Positions 1 to 9,599 of a stretch of 64,000 nt of DNA are shown here, one piece after another. Under the pieces are notes generated by a model. That model was not told the DNA's origin, did not search any database, and saw only the letters and a program-made list of their open reading frames with translations. A program made the translations under genes and the position numbers. Within the stretch, counting starts at the first letter, position 1; each line of letters starts with the position of its first letter. Origin of the DNA: Maribacter ulvicola (lineage in GTDB: Bacteria; Bacteroidota; Bacteroidia; Flavobacteriales; Flavobacteriaceae); NCBI RefSeq assembly GCF_900155985.1, contig NZ_FTMA01000001.1:1302001-1366000 (forward strand), given 5' to 3'.

Positions 1-3000
1 TGATTATACGGTAAACTACCAATCTGGTACGGTTCAGATTTTAGATCCAAGTTTAGAGGCTTCAAATGTGCCTATCAATATATCGGTAGAGAACAATGCG
101 GTTTTTGGACAACAAACACGTCGCTTTACCGGTGTTAATGTAGAGCATCAATTTAATGAAAAATTTATCTTAGGAGGAACTTTATTAAACCTGAACGAGA
201 GGCCATTAACACAAAAGTCTACCTACGGGGTAGAATCTGTGAATAATACTATTTTCGGACTAAATACGAACTTTTCTACAGAGGTGCCTTTCTTGACACG
301 TATGGTCAATAAGTTACCAAATATAGATACAGATGTACCTTCTAATATTTCTATAAGGGCAGAAATGGCTGCGTTGATACCTAGTTCTCCTAAAAATGCG
401 GATTTTGAAGGAGAGACTACTACTTATTTAGATGATTTTGAAGGCGCGCAGGCGTTAATAGATATTAGGGCTTCTCTTGGGTGGTCTCTGGCTAGTATGC
501 CTTTGGAATTTGGAAATGATGATCAACCCTTTGGTAGTTCTCCAGAAGATTTAAATAACTTAATAAATGGTTATGGTAGGGCTAAGTTGTCTTGGTATAC
601 AATTGATCCAATATTCTACACAACACAAAGACCTGCTGCAATAAGTGATGATGATATTTCTACCAATGCTACCCGTAGGGTATATATAGATGAAGTTTTT
701 CCAGAAACAGATGTTGCTCAAGGGCAAACACAGGTGCAGTCTACTTTAGACATGGTCTATTATCCTGAAACTAAAGGTCCTTATAATAATAATCCAGATT
801 TTGAAACTGAAGACCCAACAGAAAAGTGGGGTGGTATGATGCGTTCTTTAAGTAGTACGGATTTTGAACAGAGTAATGTTGAGTTTGTACAGTTTTGGGT
901 AATGGATCCTTATGTTGATGGTATTGCAAATGGTTCAGGTGAATTGGTTTTAAACTTAGGTAATATTTCTGAAGATATTTTGCGTGACGGTAAAAAGCAA
1001 TATGAAAACGGTTTACCAGGTGTAAGCAGTAATGATTTTGTGTCCCCAACTTCTTGGGGAGAAGTGCCGGCAACGCAATCACTGGTGTATGCTTTTGATG
1101 CCGATGAGGATAATAGAGGTTTACAAGATATTGGTTTTGATGGTTTAGATGATATCCGTGAAGCTGATGTGTATACGAATAATGGTGGTGATGATCCTGC
1201 CTTAGATAACTACGGGTATTACCTAAATAGAGAAGGTAGTATTTTAGATAGATATATAGATTTTAACAACCCAGAGGGTAACTCGCCGGTTACGGTTACC
1301 AATACGGATAGGGGGTCTACGACATTGCCAGATGTAGAGGATGTTGATAGGGATTTAACTATGAATACGGTAAATAGCTATTATGAATATCGTATTTCAA
1401 TAAAGCCGAATACTTCTATTAACGACAAATATGTAACGGATATAATAGAAGGTACCGCAAGTGGAGATGTTAGAATACCAAATGGTGATGATGTTAATTA
1501 CCGTTGGATCCAATATAAAATTCCATTAAGTGATTTTAGTGACGCTATTGGCGGCATTACAGATTTTAGGTCTATTAGCTTTATGCGTATGTATATGACG
1601 GGTTTTAATAGTCCTACTATTTTACGTTTTGCTACTTTAGATTTGGTTAGGGGAGATTGGCGTACGTATACGAATACGTTACAAGATAAAAATATTGATA
1701 GTGACCCATCTGATGACGGTACCACTTTAGATGTTAATACGGTCAATATTGAAGAAAACAGTAGTAGGGCACCAATACCTTATGTATTGCCTCCTGGTGT
1801 TATTAGAGAGCAGCTAAATAATAATAATACCATTATTAGACAGAACGAACAGTCTCTTTCTTTGACCGTTTCTAATTTAGAGTCCCAAGATTCACGTGGA
1901 GTATTTAAAAACCTAAATGTTGATATTCGCCAGTATGAGAAATTGAAAATGTTCATTCATGCAGAAAAAATTATAGATAGTGATTACGCGGATACGTCTA
2001 CACCTTTGATCGGTTTCTTGCGTATAGGTACAGATTTTACACAAAATTACTATCAAATAGAACTGCCGTTAGAATTTACACCTTTTACCGCGGTTGCAGA
2101 TGATGAGGTATGGCCAGAGAATAATGAGATGAATATTCTTCTTAGTGATTTAACAAAGGTTAAATCTCAATGGATTGCCGATGGTGATTTAAGTGATGTT
2201 CGTTTCTTTGAAATTGAAAATGATGAGGTGATTCCTGTTGGTGAGTTCGATGTTCGTACGCCGGGTAGAATTCGTATAGGTATAAAAGGTAATCCGTCTT
2301 TAGGTAGTATTCGTACTATGATGGTGGGGATAAAAAACCAGGATATTTTACCTGCAAGAGGTGAGGTATGGTTCAATGAACTTCGTTTGGCAGGTTTGGA
2401 TAATAATGGTGGCTGGGCTGCAGTAGCCGCAGTTGATGGTAACATTGCCGATTTCGCCAATTTTAGCGCAACAGGCAGTAAAAGTACTTCTGGTTTTGGG
2501 TCTATAGATCAAATGCCAAATGAACGTGCTCGTGAAGATGCTATTTCATATGATGTGGTTACCAATGTTAACGTAGGGCAATTGCTTCCTAAAAAATGGG
2601 GTATACAATTGCCGTTCAATTACGGTATATCAGAACAAATGATCACACCAGAGTTTGATCCTGTGTATGATGATCTTAAGTTAGAAGATAGGATAACGGC
2701 AGAAGACACCCAAGAAGGTAAAGATGACGTGTTGGAGCAGGCTGAAGATTATACAAAACGCACCAGTATCAACTTAATTGGTGTACGTAAAGATCGAGGT
2801 GAAGAGGCTGATGCTAATTTTTATGATATAGAAAACTTTACATTTAATTACAGCTACAATGAAACTGATCATAGAGATTTTGAAATAGCGGAATTAAAAG
2901 AGCAAAATGTAAATACTGGTTTTGTATACAATCATAGTTTTGAACCGGTAGAAGTTGCTCCGTTTGCTAAAAAAGATTCGCTTTTAACAGGTAAGTATTG

Positions 3001-5017
3001 GCAATGGTTAAAAGATTTGAACTTGAATTTATTGCCATCTAATATTGGGGTTACCTCTAATATTAATAGGCAGTTTAACGCTCAACGTTTTAGAGATGTA
3101 TATACAGATGGTGAGGATAGAATTCAATTGCCAGAGTTACAGCAACGTAATTACTTGTTCAATTGGCAGTATGCAATTAACTATAATTTGACCAAGTCGC
3201 TTCGTTTAAATTTGACCGGTTCTAATAATAATATCGTTAGAAATTACCTGAATGAAGATGAGCCGTTAGAATCCACTGACCGAATTATGAATGAACTGGG
3301 TATGTGGGACGGTTTCTTTGATGTAGGTGAGCCAAACAGACATTCTCAACAAATGCAGTTGAACTATGAGGTTCCGTTTTCTAAAATACCTGCGTTAGAT
3401 TTTATTAGCACACAATATTCATATACCAGTAATTTTGACTGGCAAAGAGGTGGTGATGCGTTATTTGAAGTAGCTAATGAATATATAAATACGGTGCAGA
3501 ATGCGAATACGCATACGATAACATCGTCTTTGACCATGCAAAAGTTCTATGACTTAATCGGACTAAAAAAGCGTGCAGCTCCTAAAGCATCTACTTCAGG
3601 ACCTATACGAAGAGATAAATCTGGCGCTTTGTCAGAAGATTCAGAAAAAATAAAGGGAAAAACAAGCGATCTGTTCAATACGGTAGTAGATATCGTTACT
3701 ATGGTAAAGCGACTAAACTTTAACTATAGTGAGAACAATGGTACGGTGCTTCCGGGGTACACGCAGTCTGTCGGGTTTGTTGGTACTACCAAGCCCACTA
3801 TTGGTTTTTTGTTCGGTAGTCAGTCAGATGTTCGGTATGAAGCGGCAAGGAATGGTTGGTTGACAGGTTTTCAGGAGTTTAACGAACAATTCATCCAAAG
3901 AACAAATAAACAATTGAATATCACTGCAACTGCGCAACCAACAAAAGATATTACTATTGACTTGGTCGCGGACAGACAATTTTCAGACAGTTATCAAGAG
4001 AATTTTAATGTGGTGGATCAAGAATATAATGTTCAGTTGGGTAACAACTATGGTAGTTTTAGTATTTCTACTATGATGATCGGTACTGCCTTTGGTAAGA
4101 GTGATGAATTTGATTCCAATACATTTCAGGAATTTAAGGATAATAGAATTACTATTGCAAATAGAATAGCGGTAGAACAAGGTCTACCCGTCAATGCAGA
4201 TGGTGAGTTTCCGGAAGGCTATGGAAAAACACAGCAAAGTGTTTTGTTGCCTGCTTTCTTTGCAGCATATACAGGACAAGATGCCGAACGTGTAAATTTA
4301 GATACGTTTAGAGATATTCCTATTCCTAATTGGAGTATAAAGTATACCGGTTTAATGAAGAGCAAGTGGTTTAAAAAGAAATTTAAGCGTTTTTCTTTGA
4401 GTCATGGATATCGTGCATCATATAGTATAAACTCTTACCAAACAAACTTAGAGAAAGTGCAGTTAATTAACGATGGTAAAGATGCTATTAATGCAGAGAA
4501 TCTTGATATATTACCAGATCTGATTCTAAATAATGTGGTTCTTACAGATCAATTCAATCCTTTGGTTCGTGCAGATTTTGAAATGAAGAACTCTGTTAGT
4601 GTTTTGGCAGAAGTGAGAACAGACAGGGCATTGTCATTAAGTTTTGATAATGATTTAATGACAGAGATCAATGGTAAAGAATATACCGTTGGTTTAGGCT
4701 ATCGTTTTAAAGATGTAAAATTTGTAACCAATATTGGTGGTAATAAAACAAGGTTAAAAGGTGATTTAAATTTAAAGGCCGATGTTACTCTAAGGGATAA
4801 CATTACCATTATTAGAAATTTGGATATTAATAGCAATCAAATAACTTCTGGTCAGAATTTAATGTCATTAAAATTTACGGCAGATTATGCGTTGAGCAAG
4901 AGTTTAAATGCCTTGTTTTTTTATGATCATTCGTTTTCTAAATTTGCGGTTTCAACGGCTTTTCCACAAACAACCATTAATACCGGATTTACTATTCGTT
5001 ACAATTTTGGTAATTAA
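1..5017 (+). CDS. sprA: SprA/Sov, type IX secretion outer-membrane translocon (5' end cut off)
   Basis: The frame is open from base 2 with no start, so the gene begins before the window; about 1671 C-terminal codons are present, against roughly 2400 for full SprA. SprA is the very large outer-membrane barrel through which type IX secretion substrates of Bacteroidota leave the periplasm, and it is needed for gliding in Flavobacterium. The visible part has the family's repeated features: the DFEG/YLDDFEGAQ segment near the start, long alternating beta-strand stretches, and a C-terminus ending in aromatic/hydrophobic strand residues (TIRYNFGN). The internal GTG at 68 is not a start. No strong terminator follows. 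The following gcvH-VanZ-tonB order is, from memory, common in Flavobacteriaceae. Confidence 0.93.
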   Translation, partial: DYTVNYQSGTVQILDPSLEASNVPINISVENNAVFGQQTRRFTGVNVEHQFNEKFILGGTLLNLNERPLTQKSTYGVESVNNTIFGLNTNFSTEVPFLTRMVNKLPNIDTDVPSNISIRAEMAALIPSSPKNADFEGETTTYLDDFEGAQALIDIRASLGWSLASMPLEFGNDDQPFGSSPEDLNNLINGYGRAKLSWYTIDPIFYTTQRPAAISDDDISTNATRRVYIDEVFPETDVAQGQTQVQSTLDMVYYPETKGPYNNNPDFETEDPTEKWGGMMRSLSSTDFEQSNVEFVQFWVMDPYVDGIANGSGELVLNLGNISEDILRDGKKQYENGLPGVSSNDFVSPTSWGEVPATQSLVYAFDADEDNRGLQDIGFDGLDDIREADVYTNNGGDDPALDNYGYYLNREGSILDRYIDFNNPEGNSPVTVTNTDRGSTTLPDVEDVDRDLTMNTVNSYYEYRISIKPNTSINDKYVTDIIEGTASGDVRIPNGDDVNYRWIQYKIPLSDFSDAIGGITDFRSISFMRMYMTGFNSPTILRFATLDLVRGDWRTYTNTLQDKNIDSDPSDDGTTLDVNTVNIEENSSRAPIPYVLPPGVIREQLNNNNTIIRQNEQSLSLTVSNLESQDSRGVFKNLNVDIRQYEKLKMFIHAEKIIDSDYADTSTPLIGFLRIGTDFTQNYYQIELPLEFTPFTAVADDEVWPENNEMNILLSDLTKVKSQWIADGDLSDVRFFEIENDEVIPVGEFDVRTPGRIRIGIKGNPSLGSIRTMMVGIKNQDILPARGEVWFNELRLAGLDNNGGWAAVAAVDGNIADFANFSATGSKSTSGFGSIDQMPNERAREDAISYDVVTNVNVGQLLPKKWGIQLPFNYGISEQMITPEFDPVYDDLKLEDRITAEDTQEGKDDVLEQAEDYTKRTSINLIGVRKDRGEEADANFYDIENFTFNYSYNETDHRDFEIAELKEQNVNTGFVYNHSFEPVEVAPFAKKDSLLTGKYWQWLKDLNLNLLPSNIGVTSNINRQFNAQRFRDVYTDGEDRIQLPELQQRNYLFNWQYAINYNLTKSLRLNLTGSNNNIVRNYLNEDEPLESTDRIMNELGMWDGFFDVGEPNRHSQQMQLNYEVPFSKIPALDFISTQYSYTSNFDWQRGGDALFEVANEYINTVQNANTHTITSSLTMQKFYDLIGLKKRAAPKASTSGPIRRDKSGALSEDSEKIKGKTSDLFNTVVDIVTMVKRLNFNYSENNGTVLPGYTQSVGFVGTTKPTIGFLFGSQSDVRYEAARNGWLTGFQEFNEQFIQRTNKQLNITATAQPTKDITIDLVADRQFSDSYQENFNVVDQEYNVQLGNNYGSFSISTMMIGTAFGKSDEFDSNTFQEFKDNRITIANRIAVEQGLPVNADGEFPEGYGKTQQSVLLPAFFAAYTGQDAERVNLDTFRDIPIPNWSIKYTGLMKSKWFKKKFKRFSLSHGYRASYSINSYQTNLEKVQLINDGKDAINAENLDILPDLILNNVVLTDQFNPLVRADFEMKNSVSVLAEVRTDRALSLSFDNDLMTEINGKEYTVGLGYRFKDVKFVTNIGGNKTRLKGDLNLKADVTLRDNITIIRNLDINSNQITSGQNLMSLKFTADYALSKSLNALFFYDHSFSKFAVSTAFPQTTINTGFTIRYNFGN

Positions 5018-5087
5018 AAAAGCTGTTTACTAAAAGCGAATTTCATTGCTTAAGTGCCTCTTGTCAAAAGATATGATAGATAATTAT

Positions 5088-5119
5088 TTTGATAACCTAA
5101 GTTGAAAACTCTACATTTG
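5088..5119 (+). promoter_or_regulatory. Bacteroidota-type promoter of gcvH
   Basis: TTTG at 5088-5091, 20 bases, then TACATTTG at 5112-5119 matches the -33/-7 consensus (TTTG and TAnnTTTG) of the Bacteroidota primary sigma factor. It lies 29 bases before the gcvH start. It suggests gcvH and its followers are transcribed independently of sprA. Confidence 0.6.
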
Positions 5120-5148
5120 CCGAAGTAAAAAAATAATAAAGGATTATA

Positions 5149-5529
5149 ATGAATATACCAGCTGAATTAAAATATACGAAAGATCACGAGTGGATTAAGA
5201 TAGAAGGGGACGTTGCCACCGTAGGTATTACTGATTTTGCCCAAGGTGAATTAGGTGATATTGTTTATGTAGAGGTAGATACGCTTGATGAGACTTTAGA
5301 TCGCGAAGCTATCTTTGGTACGGTTGAAGCTGTAAAAACTGTTTCTGACTTGTTTTCTCCTTTATCTGGAGAAATTGTTGAATTCAATGAAGCACTAGAA
5401 GATGCGCCAGAAAATGTAAATAGTGATCCTTACGGTGAAGGATGGATGGTGAAAATTAAGTTTAGTAACCCTAGCGAGCTAGAAGATTTGCTGAACGATG
5501 CTGCGTATAAGGAATTAATAGGTGGTTAA
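5149..5529 (+). CDS. gcvH: Glycine cleavage system H protein
   Basis: A 126-residue lipoyl-carrier protein. GcvH shuttles the aminomethyl group between the P, T and L proteins of the glycine cleavage complex in the cytosol. The biotinyl/lipoyl fold covers the whole protein. The lipoylated lysine is K63 in the conserved [12 protein letters not shown] segment, and the N-terminus (YTKDHEWI) is typical of the family. Length is normal. It starts at ATG behind its own promoter, and its stop overlaps the start of the next gene by 8 bases, which suggests co-transcription. No other gcv gene is in the window. Confidence 0.97.
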   Translation: MNIPAELKYTKDHEWIKIEGDVATVGITDFAQGELGDIVYVEVDTLDETLDREAIFGTVEAVKTVSDLFSPLSGEIVEFNEALEDAPENVNSDPYGEGWMVKIKFSNPSELEDLLNDAAYKELIGG

Positions 5530-5914
5530 AAACACTATTTATAAAATACTTTTCATAAGCTGGCTGATGTTTGTAACATTTTCCAGCTTATTTTCTTTCT
5601 CGGGTAATGCTACCTCAAGGTTTAATATACCACATATGGATAAGGTAGTGCATTTTACGTTCTATGGTGTTATGGTGGTATTAGGTTACTTGGCAATATC
5701 CAAACATAAAGAACAAAGGGTAGGTAGGTCTAAGTTGTTGTGGCACATAGTTTTATTCGCTGTACTATACGGCATAATTATTGAGGTACTACAACATGTA
5801 GCAACTACTGATAGACATGGAGATCTATTAGATGCACTTGCAAATTCTACCGGAGCAATGGTAGGAATGTTGGCGGTAAGATTTCTGTTTTTTCGGATAC
5901 CGTCGTTAAAATGA
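5522..5914 (+). CDS. VanZ-like membrane protein
   Basis: A 130-residue protein with about four membrane segments. The motif [14 protein letters not shown] near residue 38 and the later EVLQH...[10 protein letters not shown] segment match the VanZ-like family, named for a teicoplanin-resistance accessory protein but of unknown function in most bacteria. The frame begins at GTG 5522, inside the end of gcvH; an in-frame ATG at 5567 is a possible alternative start that would shorten the first membrane segment. Its position between gcvH and tonB looks like a conserved neighbourhood, not a resistance cassette, and I infer no drug-resistance role. Confidence 0.85.
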   Translation: MVKNTIYKILFISWLMFVTFSSLFSFSGNATSRFNIPHMDKVVHFTFYGVMVVLGYLAISKHKEQRVGRSKLLWHIVLFAVLYGIIIEVLQHVATTDRHGDLLDALANSTGAMVGMLAVRFLFFRIPSLK

Positions 5915-5976
5915 AAATTTTAGTTGCATTTTTATGGATTAATTAGTTAAATTAGCAATCACTAAATTGAATATAT

Positions 5977-6681
5977 ATGGAACCTAAAAAGAATCCAAAG
6001 GCGGATTTAACAAAGAACAGCAGTCTTTATTTTGTTATCGGTTTGTTCGTAGTAATGCTATTTACTTTTGTGGCATTTGAATGGAAAACCTATGATGAGG
6101 TAAATGATTATGATATTTCTATGAATGTGGATGATCTTTTAGATGAAGAAGTTCCAATGACAGAACAAATTAAAACTCCACCGCCTCCACCGCCACCAGC
6201 TGCACCAGAAATTATTGAGGTTGTAGAAGATGAAGAAGAGGTTGAAGAAACTGTAATTGAATCTACTGAAACTAGTCAAGAAGAGGAAATCGTTGAGGTC
6301 GAAGATGTAGTGGTAGAAGAAATTGAAGAGGATGTTGATGTACCTTTTGCTGTTATTGAAGATGTGCCTGTATTTCCAGGTTGCGAGAACGAAAGCGATA
6401 AAAGAGCTTGTTTCAACAAAATGATTCAAAAGCACATTGGTAAAAACTTTCGTTACCCAGAAATTGCTCAAGAAATGGGTGTTCAAGGTAGGGTTAGTGT
6501 AATGTTCGTAATTCAGAAAGATGGTAGTATTGGTAACGTTAGAATGCGTGGACCAGATAAGAACCTAGAAAAAGAAGCTGCTAGAATTATAGGTAAATTA
6601 CCAAAGATGACTCCTGGTAAGCAAAGAGGTAGAGCGGTTCGTGTTCCTTTTAGTATTCCAATTAACTTTAAATTACAGTAG
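5977..6681 (+). CDS. tonB: Energy transducer TonB
   Basis: A 234-residue inner-membrane protein that transmits proton-motive force from ExbB/ExbD to outer-membrane TonB-dependent receptors. It shows a short cytoplasmic N-terminus, one membrane anchor at about residues 18-36, a proline run near residue 68 (TPPPPPPPAAPE), a long acidic Glu/Val-rich periplasmic linker, and a C-terminal TonB domain (about 130-234) with the Bacteroidota-type VFPGCE motif, FRYPEIAQEMGVQGRV and a final FSIPINFKLQ strand. The two cysteines flanking the ESDKRA segment may pair. It ends in a clear terminator. A weak promoter-like TTG...TAAATTAG lies upstream (5924-5955). ExbB/ExbD are not in the window. Confidence 0.93.
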   Translation: MEPKKNPKADLTKNSSLYFVIGLFVVMLFTFVAFEWKTYDEVNDYDISMNVDDLLDEEVPMTEQIKTPPPPPPPAAPEIIEVVEDEEEVEETVIESTETSQEEEIVEVEDVVVEEIEEDVDVPFAVIEDVPVFPGCENESDKRACFNKMIQKHIGKNFRYPEIAQEMGVQGRVSVMFVIQKDGSIGNVRMRGPDKNLEKEAARIIGKLPKMTPGKQRGRAVRVPFSIPINFKLQ

Positions 6682-6711
6682 TATTTACTTACTATATTAG
6701 ATAGGATTATT

Positions 6712-6742
6712 AATCCCGGGCATACTGCTCGGGATTTTTTTT
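6712..6742 (+). terminator. Intrinsic terminator after tonB
   Basis: Perfect 7-bp stem AATCCCG (6712-6718) / CGGGATT (6730-6736) with an 11-base loop, running into an uninterrupted T tract to 6742. Confidence 0.85.
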
Positions 6743-6938
6743 GCCTTGAGACTTTTGAGTTCTATTAATTCTAAGGTGAAGTAATTGTTAGGTCTGGGCT
6801 GTGTTCAAATTTCTGTTATGGAATAGGTTATTGTGAAATTTTAACGTAAAAGTGTCCAGTTTTTTTGTGTAGGCTATATGCAATGGGTAGCGGTATATCC
6901 TTTGTTGATTTCCATAAATTAGAAATAAAGGTTTTAGG

Positions 6939-6969
6939 TTGCAAAAATATGACTAGGGCGTTATCTTTG
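6939..6969 (+). promoter_or_regulatory. Promoter of the heme O synthase/oxidase operon
   Basis: TTG at 6939-6941, a 20-base spacer, then TATCTTTG at 6962-6969, an exact TAnnTTTG -7 box. The ATG of the next gene is 19 bases downstream, so the leader would be short. Confidence 0.6.
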
Positions 6970-6988
6970 CAGATCTATTGAAAAAAGT

Positions 6989-7891
6989 ATGAAGACGGCT
7001 GTTGGTTCGGAAAGGGAAGGTGCATTAGCATTGATTTTTGCCGATTTTAAGGAGATTACCAAAGCTAGATTGGCTATCAGTGTCGTTTTTTCTTCTATTG
7101 CAGGTTATTTTCTTGGAGCCTATGAGGTTCAGTGGGGTCAAGTATTGTTACTGGCGTTTGGTGGTTATTGTATGGTAGGTGCCAGTAATGCTTACAATCA
7201 GGTTATAGAGAAAGATTTAGATGCTTTAATGAAGCGAACTAAAAATAGACCTATTCCTGCGGGGCGTATGACCGTAAACATGGCAATGATACTTGCTGTT
7301 GTTTTAACGATTTTAGGTATTTTGTCTTTATATCTCTTAAATCCTAAAACAGCAATGTTTGGGGCTATTTCTATATTTCTTTATACAAGTGTTTATACTC
7401 CTTTAAAAACAATAACTCCGTTAGCAGTTTTTGTTGGTGCTATACCTGGTGCTATACCTTTTATGTTAGGATGGGTTGCAGCTACCGATGATTTTGGAAT
7501 AGAACCGGGGACCCTTTTTATGATTCAGTTTTTTTGGCAGTTTCCACATTTTTGGGCTTTAGGTTGGATGTTGAATGATGACTATGCTGCCGGTGGTTTT
7601 AAAATGTTACCTACCGGAAAGAAAGATGCAGCAACGGTATTACAAATAATAATGTATACCATATGGATGATGGCGGTTTCCATTATTCCGGTTTACGGTA
7701 TTACAGGAAGGTTAAAACTATCTGTTGTGGCAGCCGTGATTATTTTTATAATGGGGGCGGTAATGTTAGGTTTTGCATTGCAATTGTATAGAAAAAGAGA
7801 TAATGTATCGGCAAGAAAACTAATGTTGGCAAGTGTTAGTTATATAACGCTCATGCAAATAGTATATGTAATAGATAAATTTTTGGCTTAA
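6989..7891 (+). CDS. ctaB: Protoheme IX farnesyltransferase (heme O synthase)
   Basis: A 300-residue polytopic membrane prenyltransferase that adds a farnesyl group to heme B to make heme O, the precursor of heme A for terminal oxidases. The UbiA-family signatures are present: the Asp-rich loop NAYNQVIEKDLDALMKRT (about 66-83) and the second loop YTPLKTITP with GAIPGAIPFMLGW. About nine membrane segments are expected. It stands first in a run with oxidase subunits III and IV and Sco-type assembly factors, and the next gene starts 2 bases after its stop. Subunits I and II are not in the window. The alternative symbol is cyoE. Confidence 0.96.
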   Translation: MKTAVGSEREGALALIFADFKEITKARLAISVVFSSIAGYFLGAYEVQWGQVLLLAFGGYCMVGASNAYNQVIEKDLDALMKRTKNRPIPAGRMTVNMAMILAVVLTILGILSLYLLNPKTAMFGAISIFLYTSVYTPLKTITPLAVFVGAIPGAIPFMLGWVAATDDFGIEPGTLFMIQFFWQFPHFWALGWMLNDDYAAGGFKMLPTGKKDAATVLQIIMYTIWMMAVSIIPVYGITGRLKLSVVAAVIIFIMGAVMLGFALQLYRKRDNVSARKLMLASVSYITLMQIVYVIDKFLA

Positions 7892-7893
7892 TT

Positions 7894-8475
7894 ATGGATT
7901 TAACACAAGGAACGGCAGAAGAAAAGAATGCAAGGGCTAAGAAGATGATGCTTTGGTTTGGTATTGTCAGTCTGTTAATGGGGTTTGCAGGGTGGACAAG
8001 TGCTTATATTGTAAGTAGTTCAAGAGAGGATTGGTCAAGTGATGTAGCATTACCAGAATCTTTTCTATATAGTACGGTTGTTATTATTATTAGCAGTATT
8101 TGCTATATGTTAGCGAAAAAAGCTATAAGTGCTGGTGATAATGCTAAAGGGACAAAATGGTTATGGATAACCTTAGGTTTGGGAGTTCTTTTTGTTATTT
8201 TGCAATTTTCAGGTTTTTCTCAATTGGTATCTGAAGGGTATTACTTTACCGGACCTACAAGTAGTATTAAGGTGTCCTATGTTTTTCTTATTGCAATGGT
8301 ACATATAGTGCATGTTGTAGCTGGTATGATTTCCTTGTTAGTGGTATTGTACAATCAAAACAAAGGAAAATATAGTAAAGAGAACTATTTAGGTGTTACC
8401 TTAGGGGCAACATTTTGGCATTTCTTAGATTTGTTATGGGTCTATCTGGTGTTATTTATGTTCTTTATGAAATAA
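7894..8475 (+). CDS. Cytochrome c oxidase subunit III, short form
   Basis: A 193-residue heme-copper oxidase subunit III homologue with five predicted membrane segments. Subunit III stabilises subunit I and proton pumping. Recognisable features are the first helix with GFAGWTSAYIV, the middle helix with HIVHVVAGMISLL, and the last helix ATFWHFLDLLWVYLVLFMF, the family's WHFxDxVW motif. It follows heme O synthase with a 2-base gap and precedes a second, longer subunit III. The two are clearly separate paralogues, not one frameshifted gene: each has its own start and a complete C-terminal WHF motif. Confidence 0.9.
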   Translation: MDLTQGTAEEKNARAKKMMLWFGIVSLLMGFAGWTSAYIVSSSREDWSSDVALPESFLYSTVVIIISSICYMLAKKAISAGDNAKGTKWLWITLGLGVLFVILQFSGFSQLVSEGYYFTGPTSSIKVSYVFLIAMVHIVHVVAGMISLLVVLYNQNKGKYSKENYLGVTLGATFWHFLDLLWVYLVLFMFFMK

Positions 8476-8533
8476 AAAGTGTATCAAAGTTAGTTTTGGG
8501 TCAAATTGCGTTTTTAAATAGTTCAAAAAAATG

Positions 8534-8541
8534 TAAATTTG
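8534..8541 (+). promoter_or_regulatory. Possible -7 box before the long subunit III gene
   Basis: TAAATTTG matches TAnnTTTG and lies 30 bases before the start codon in a 96-base gap. No TTG sits at the expected distance (the nearest is about 25 bases away), so it is a weak call. Confidence 0.3.
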
Positions 8542-8571
8542 CTAAAGTTTTATTAAAACGATAATTAGTAT

Positions 8572-9546
8572 ATGAATTCTACGGTGACTACGGGAACGGA
8601 AACAAGCGTATGGGGTGGTGGCAATCAGCCTTTAGGAGCAAGCTATGGCAAATTAATGATGTGGTTTTTCCTTGTGTCGGATGCGTTAACTTTCTCTGGA
8701 TTTTTAGCGGCATACGGCTTTTCTAGATTTAAATTTATTGAAACATGGCCAATAGCGGACGAGGTGTTTACACACGTTCCTTTCTTTCATGGGAATTACC
8801 CCATGATTTATGTGGCTTTTATGACCTTTATTTTGATTATGTCATCTGTAACCATGGTATTGGCGGTAGATGCAGGTCATAAAATGAAGAAAAACGCCGT
8901 TATCTGGTATATGTTTGCTACAGTAATAGGTGGTATCATATTCGTAGGTTCCCAGGCTTGGGAATGGGGTACTTTTATTAAGGGCGATCATGGTGCATTA
9001 GAAACTAAAGGTGGTAGAATTTTGCAATTTGTAAAAGCGGATACGGGTGAAAGAGCTTCGTTGGCTGATTTTGCAGCTTCAATACCAGGTGAACGAATTA
9101 TACATGAAAGAAAAAATGGTCTTTGGTTTTTTCAGGAACCAGCATTAACTAGTGTTTCACTAGAAGAGGTTGTTCAAGGGTTTAAAGCCAATTCTAATAT
9201 TTTGATAAGAACTGAACTTATCAACGAAGAAGGTGAAAAGACGGTGCTTGATAGAAAATCTTCATTAGCTAAATTGGCAGAAGCAACACAGGTTGTTGAA
9301 GGGGCTAATTTAATTCACAATGAATATGGAAGTAGATTATTTGCAGATTTCTTTTTCTTTATTACAGGTTTTCATGGCTTTCACGTTTTCTCTGGTGTAG
9401 TACTTAATATTGTAATTTTCTTTAATGTTATTATGGGTACCTATGAAAGAAGAGGGCACTATGAAATGGTAGAAAAAGTTGGTTTGTACTGGCACTTTGT
9501 GGATTTGGTTTGGGTATTTGTATTTACCTTCTTCTACTTGGTATAA
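8572..9546 (+). CDS. Cytochrome c oxidase subunit III, long form
   Basis: A 324-residue subunit III paralogue. The N-terminal helices (LMMWFFLVSDALTFSGFLAAY), FVGSQAWEWGTF and the C-terminal FFFITGFHGFHVFSGVV and YWHFVDLVWVFVFTFFYLV are subunit III hallmarks. Between the helix ending at about residue 130 and the FHGFHV helix near 265 is a hydrophilic insert of about 110-120 residues that the 193-residue neighbour lacks. Both probably belong to the same caa3-like oxidase. The insert would lie on one face of the membrane and could contact subunit II or an attached cytochrome; that is inference. Confidence 0.92.
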   Translation: MNSTVTTGTETSVWGGGNQPLGASYGKLMMWFFLVSDALTFSGFLAAYGFSRFKFIETWPIADEVFTHVPFFHGNYPMIYVAFMTFILIMSSVTMVLAVDAGHKMKKNAVIWYMFATVIGGIIFVGSQAWEWGTFIKGDHGALETKGGRILQFVKADTGERASLADFAASIPGERIIHERKNGLWFFQEPALTSVSLEEVVQGFKANSNILIRTELINEEGEKTVLDRKSSLAKLAEATQVVEGANLIHNEYGSRLFADFFFFITGFHGFHVFSGVVLNIVIFFNVIMGTYERRGHYEMVEKVGLYWHFVDLVWVFVFTFFYLV

Positions 9547-9599
9547 TCCATTAAATGAATAATAGTATTACTGTAAATAGAATTTTAGATTAAAGAAAC

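Larger units (their letters stand above)
6682..6988. other. Intergenic region between tonB and the oxidase cluster
   Basis: About 300 bases without a convincing gene on either strand. It holds the tonB terminator at its left end and the ctaB promoter at its right end; between them (6743-6938) I see no hairpin, repeat or conserved RNA that I recognise. Confidence 0.6.

Noticed and set aside
771..1082. Minus-strand open frame inside sprA
   Set aside because: No family resemblance, and it is a shadow of the sprA frame; the same holds for most short frames on the opposite strand of large genes.
5522..5914. VanZ-like gene as an antibiotic resistance gene
   Set aside because: No van cluster is present; the gene sits in a housekeeping neighbourhood.
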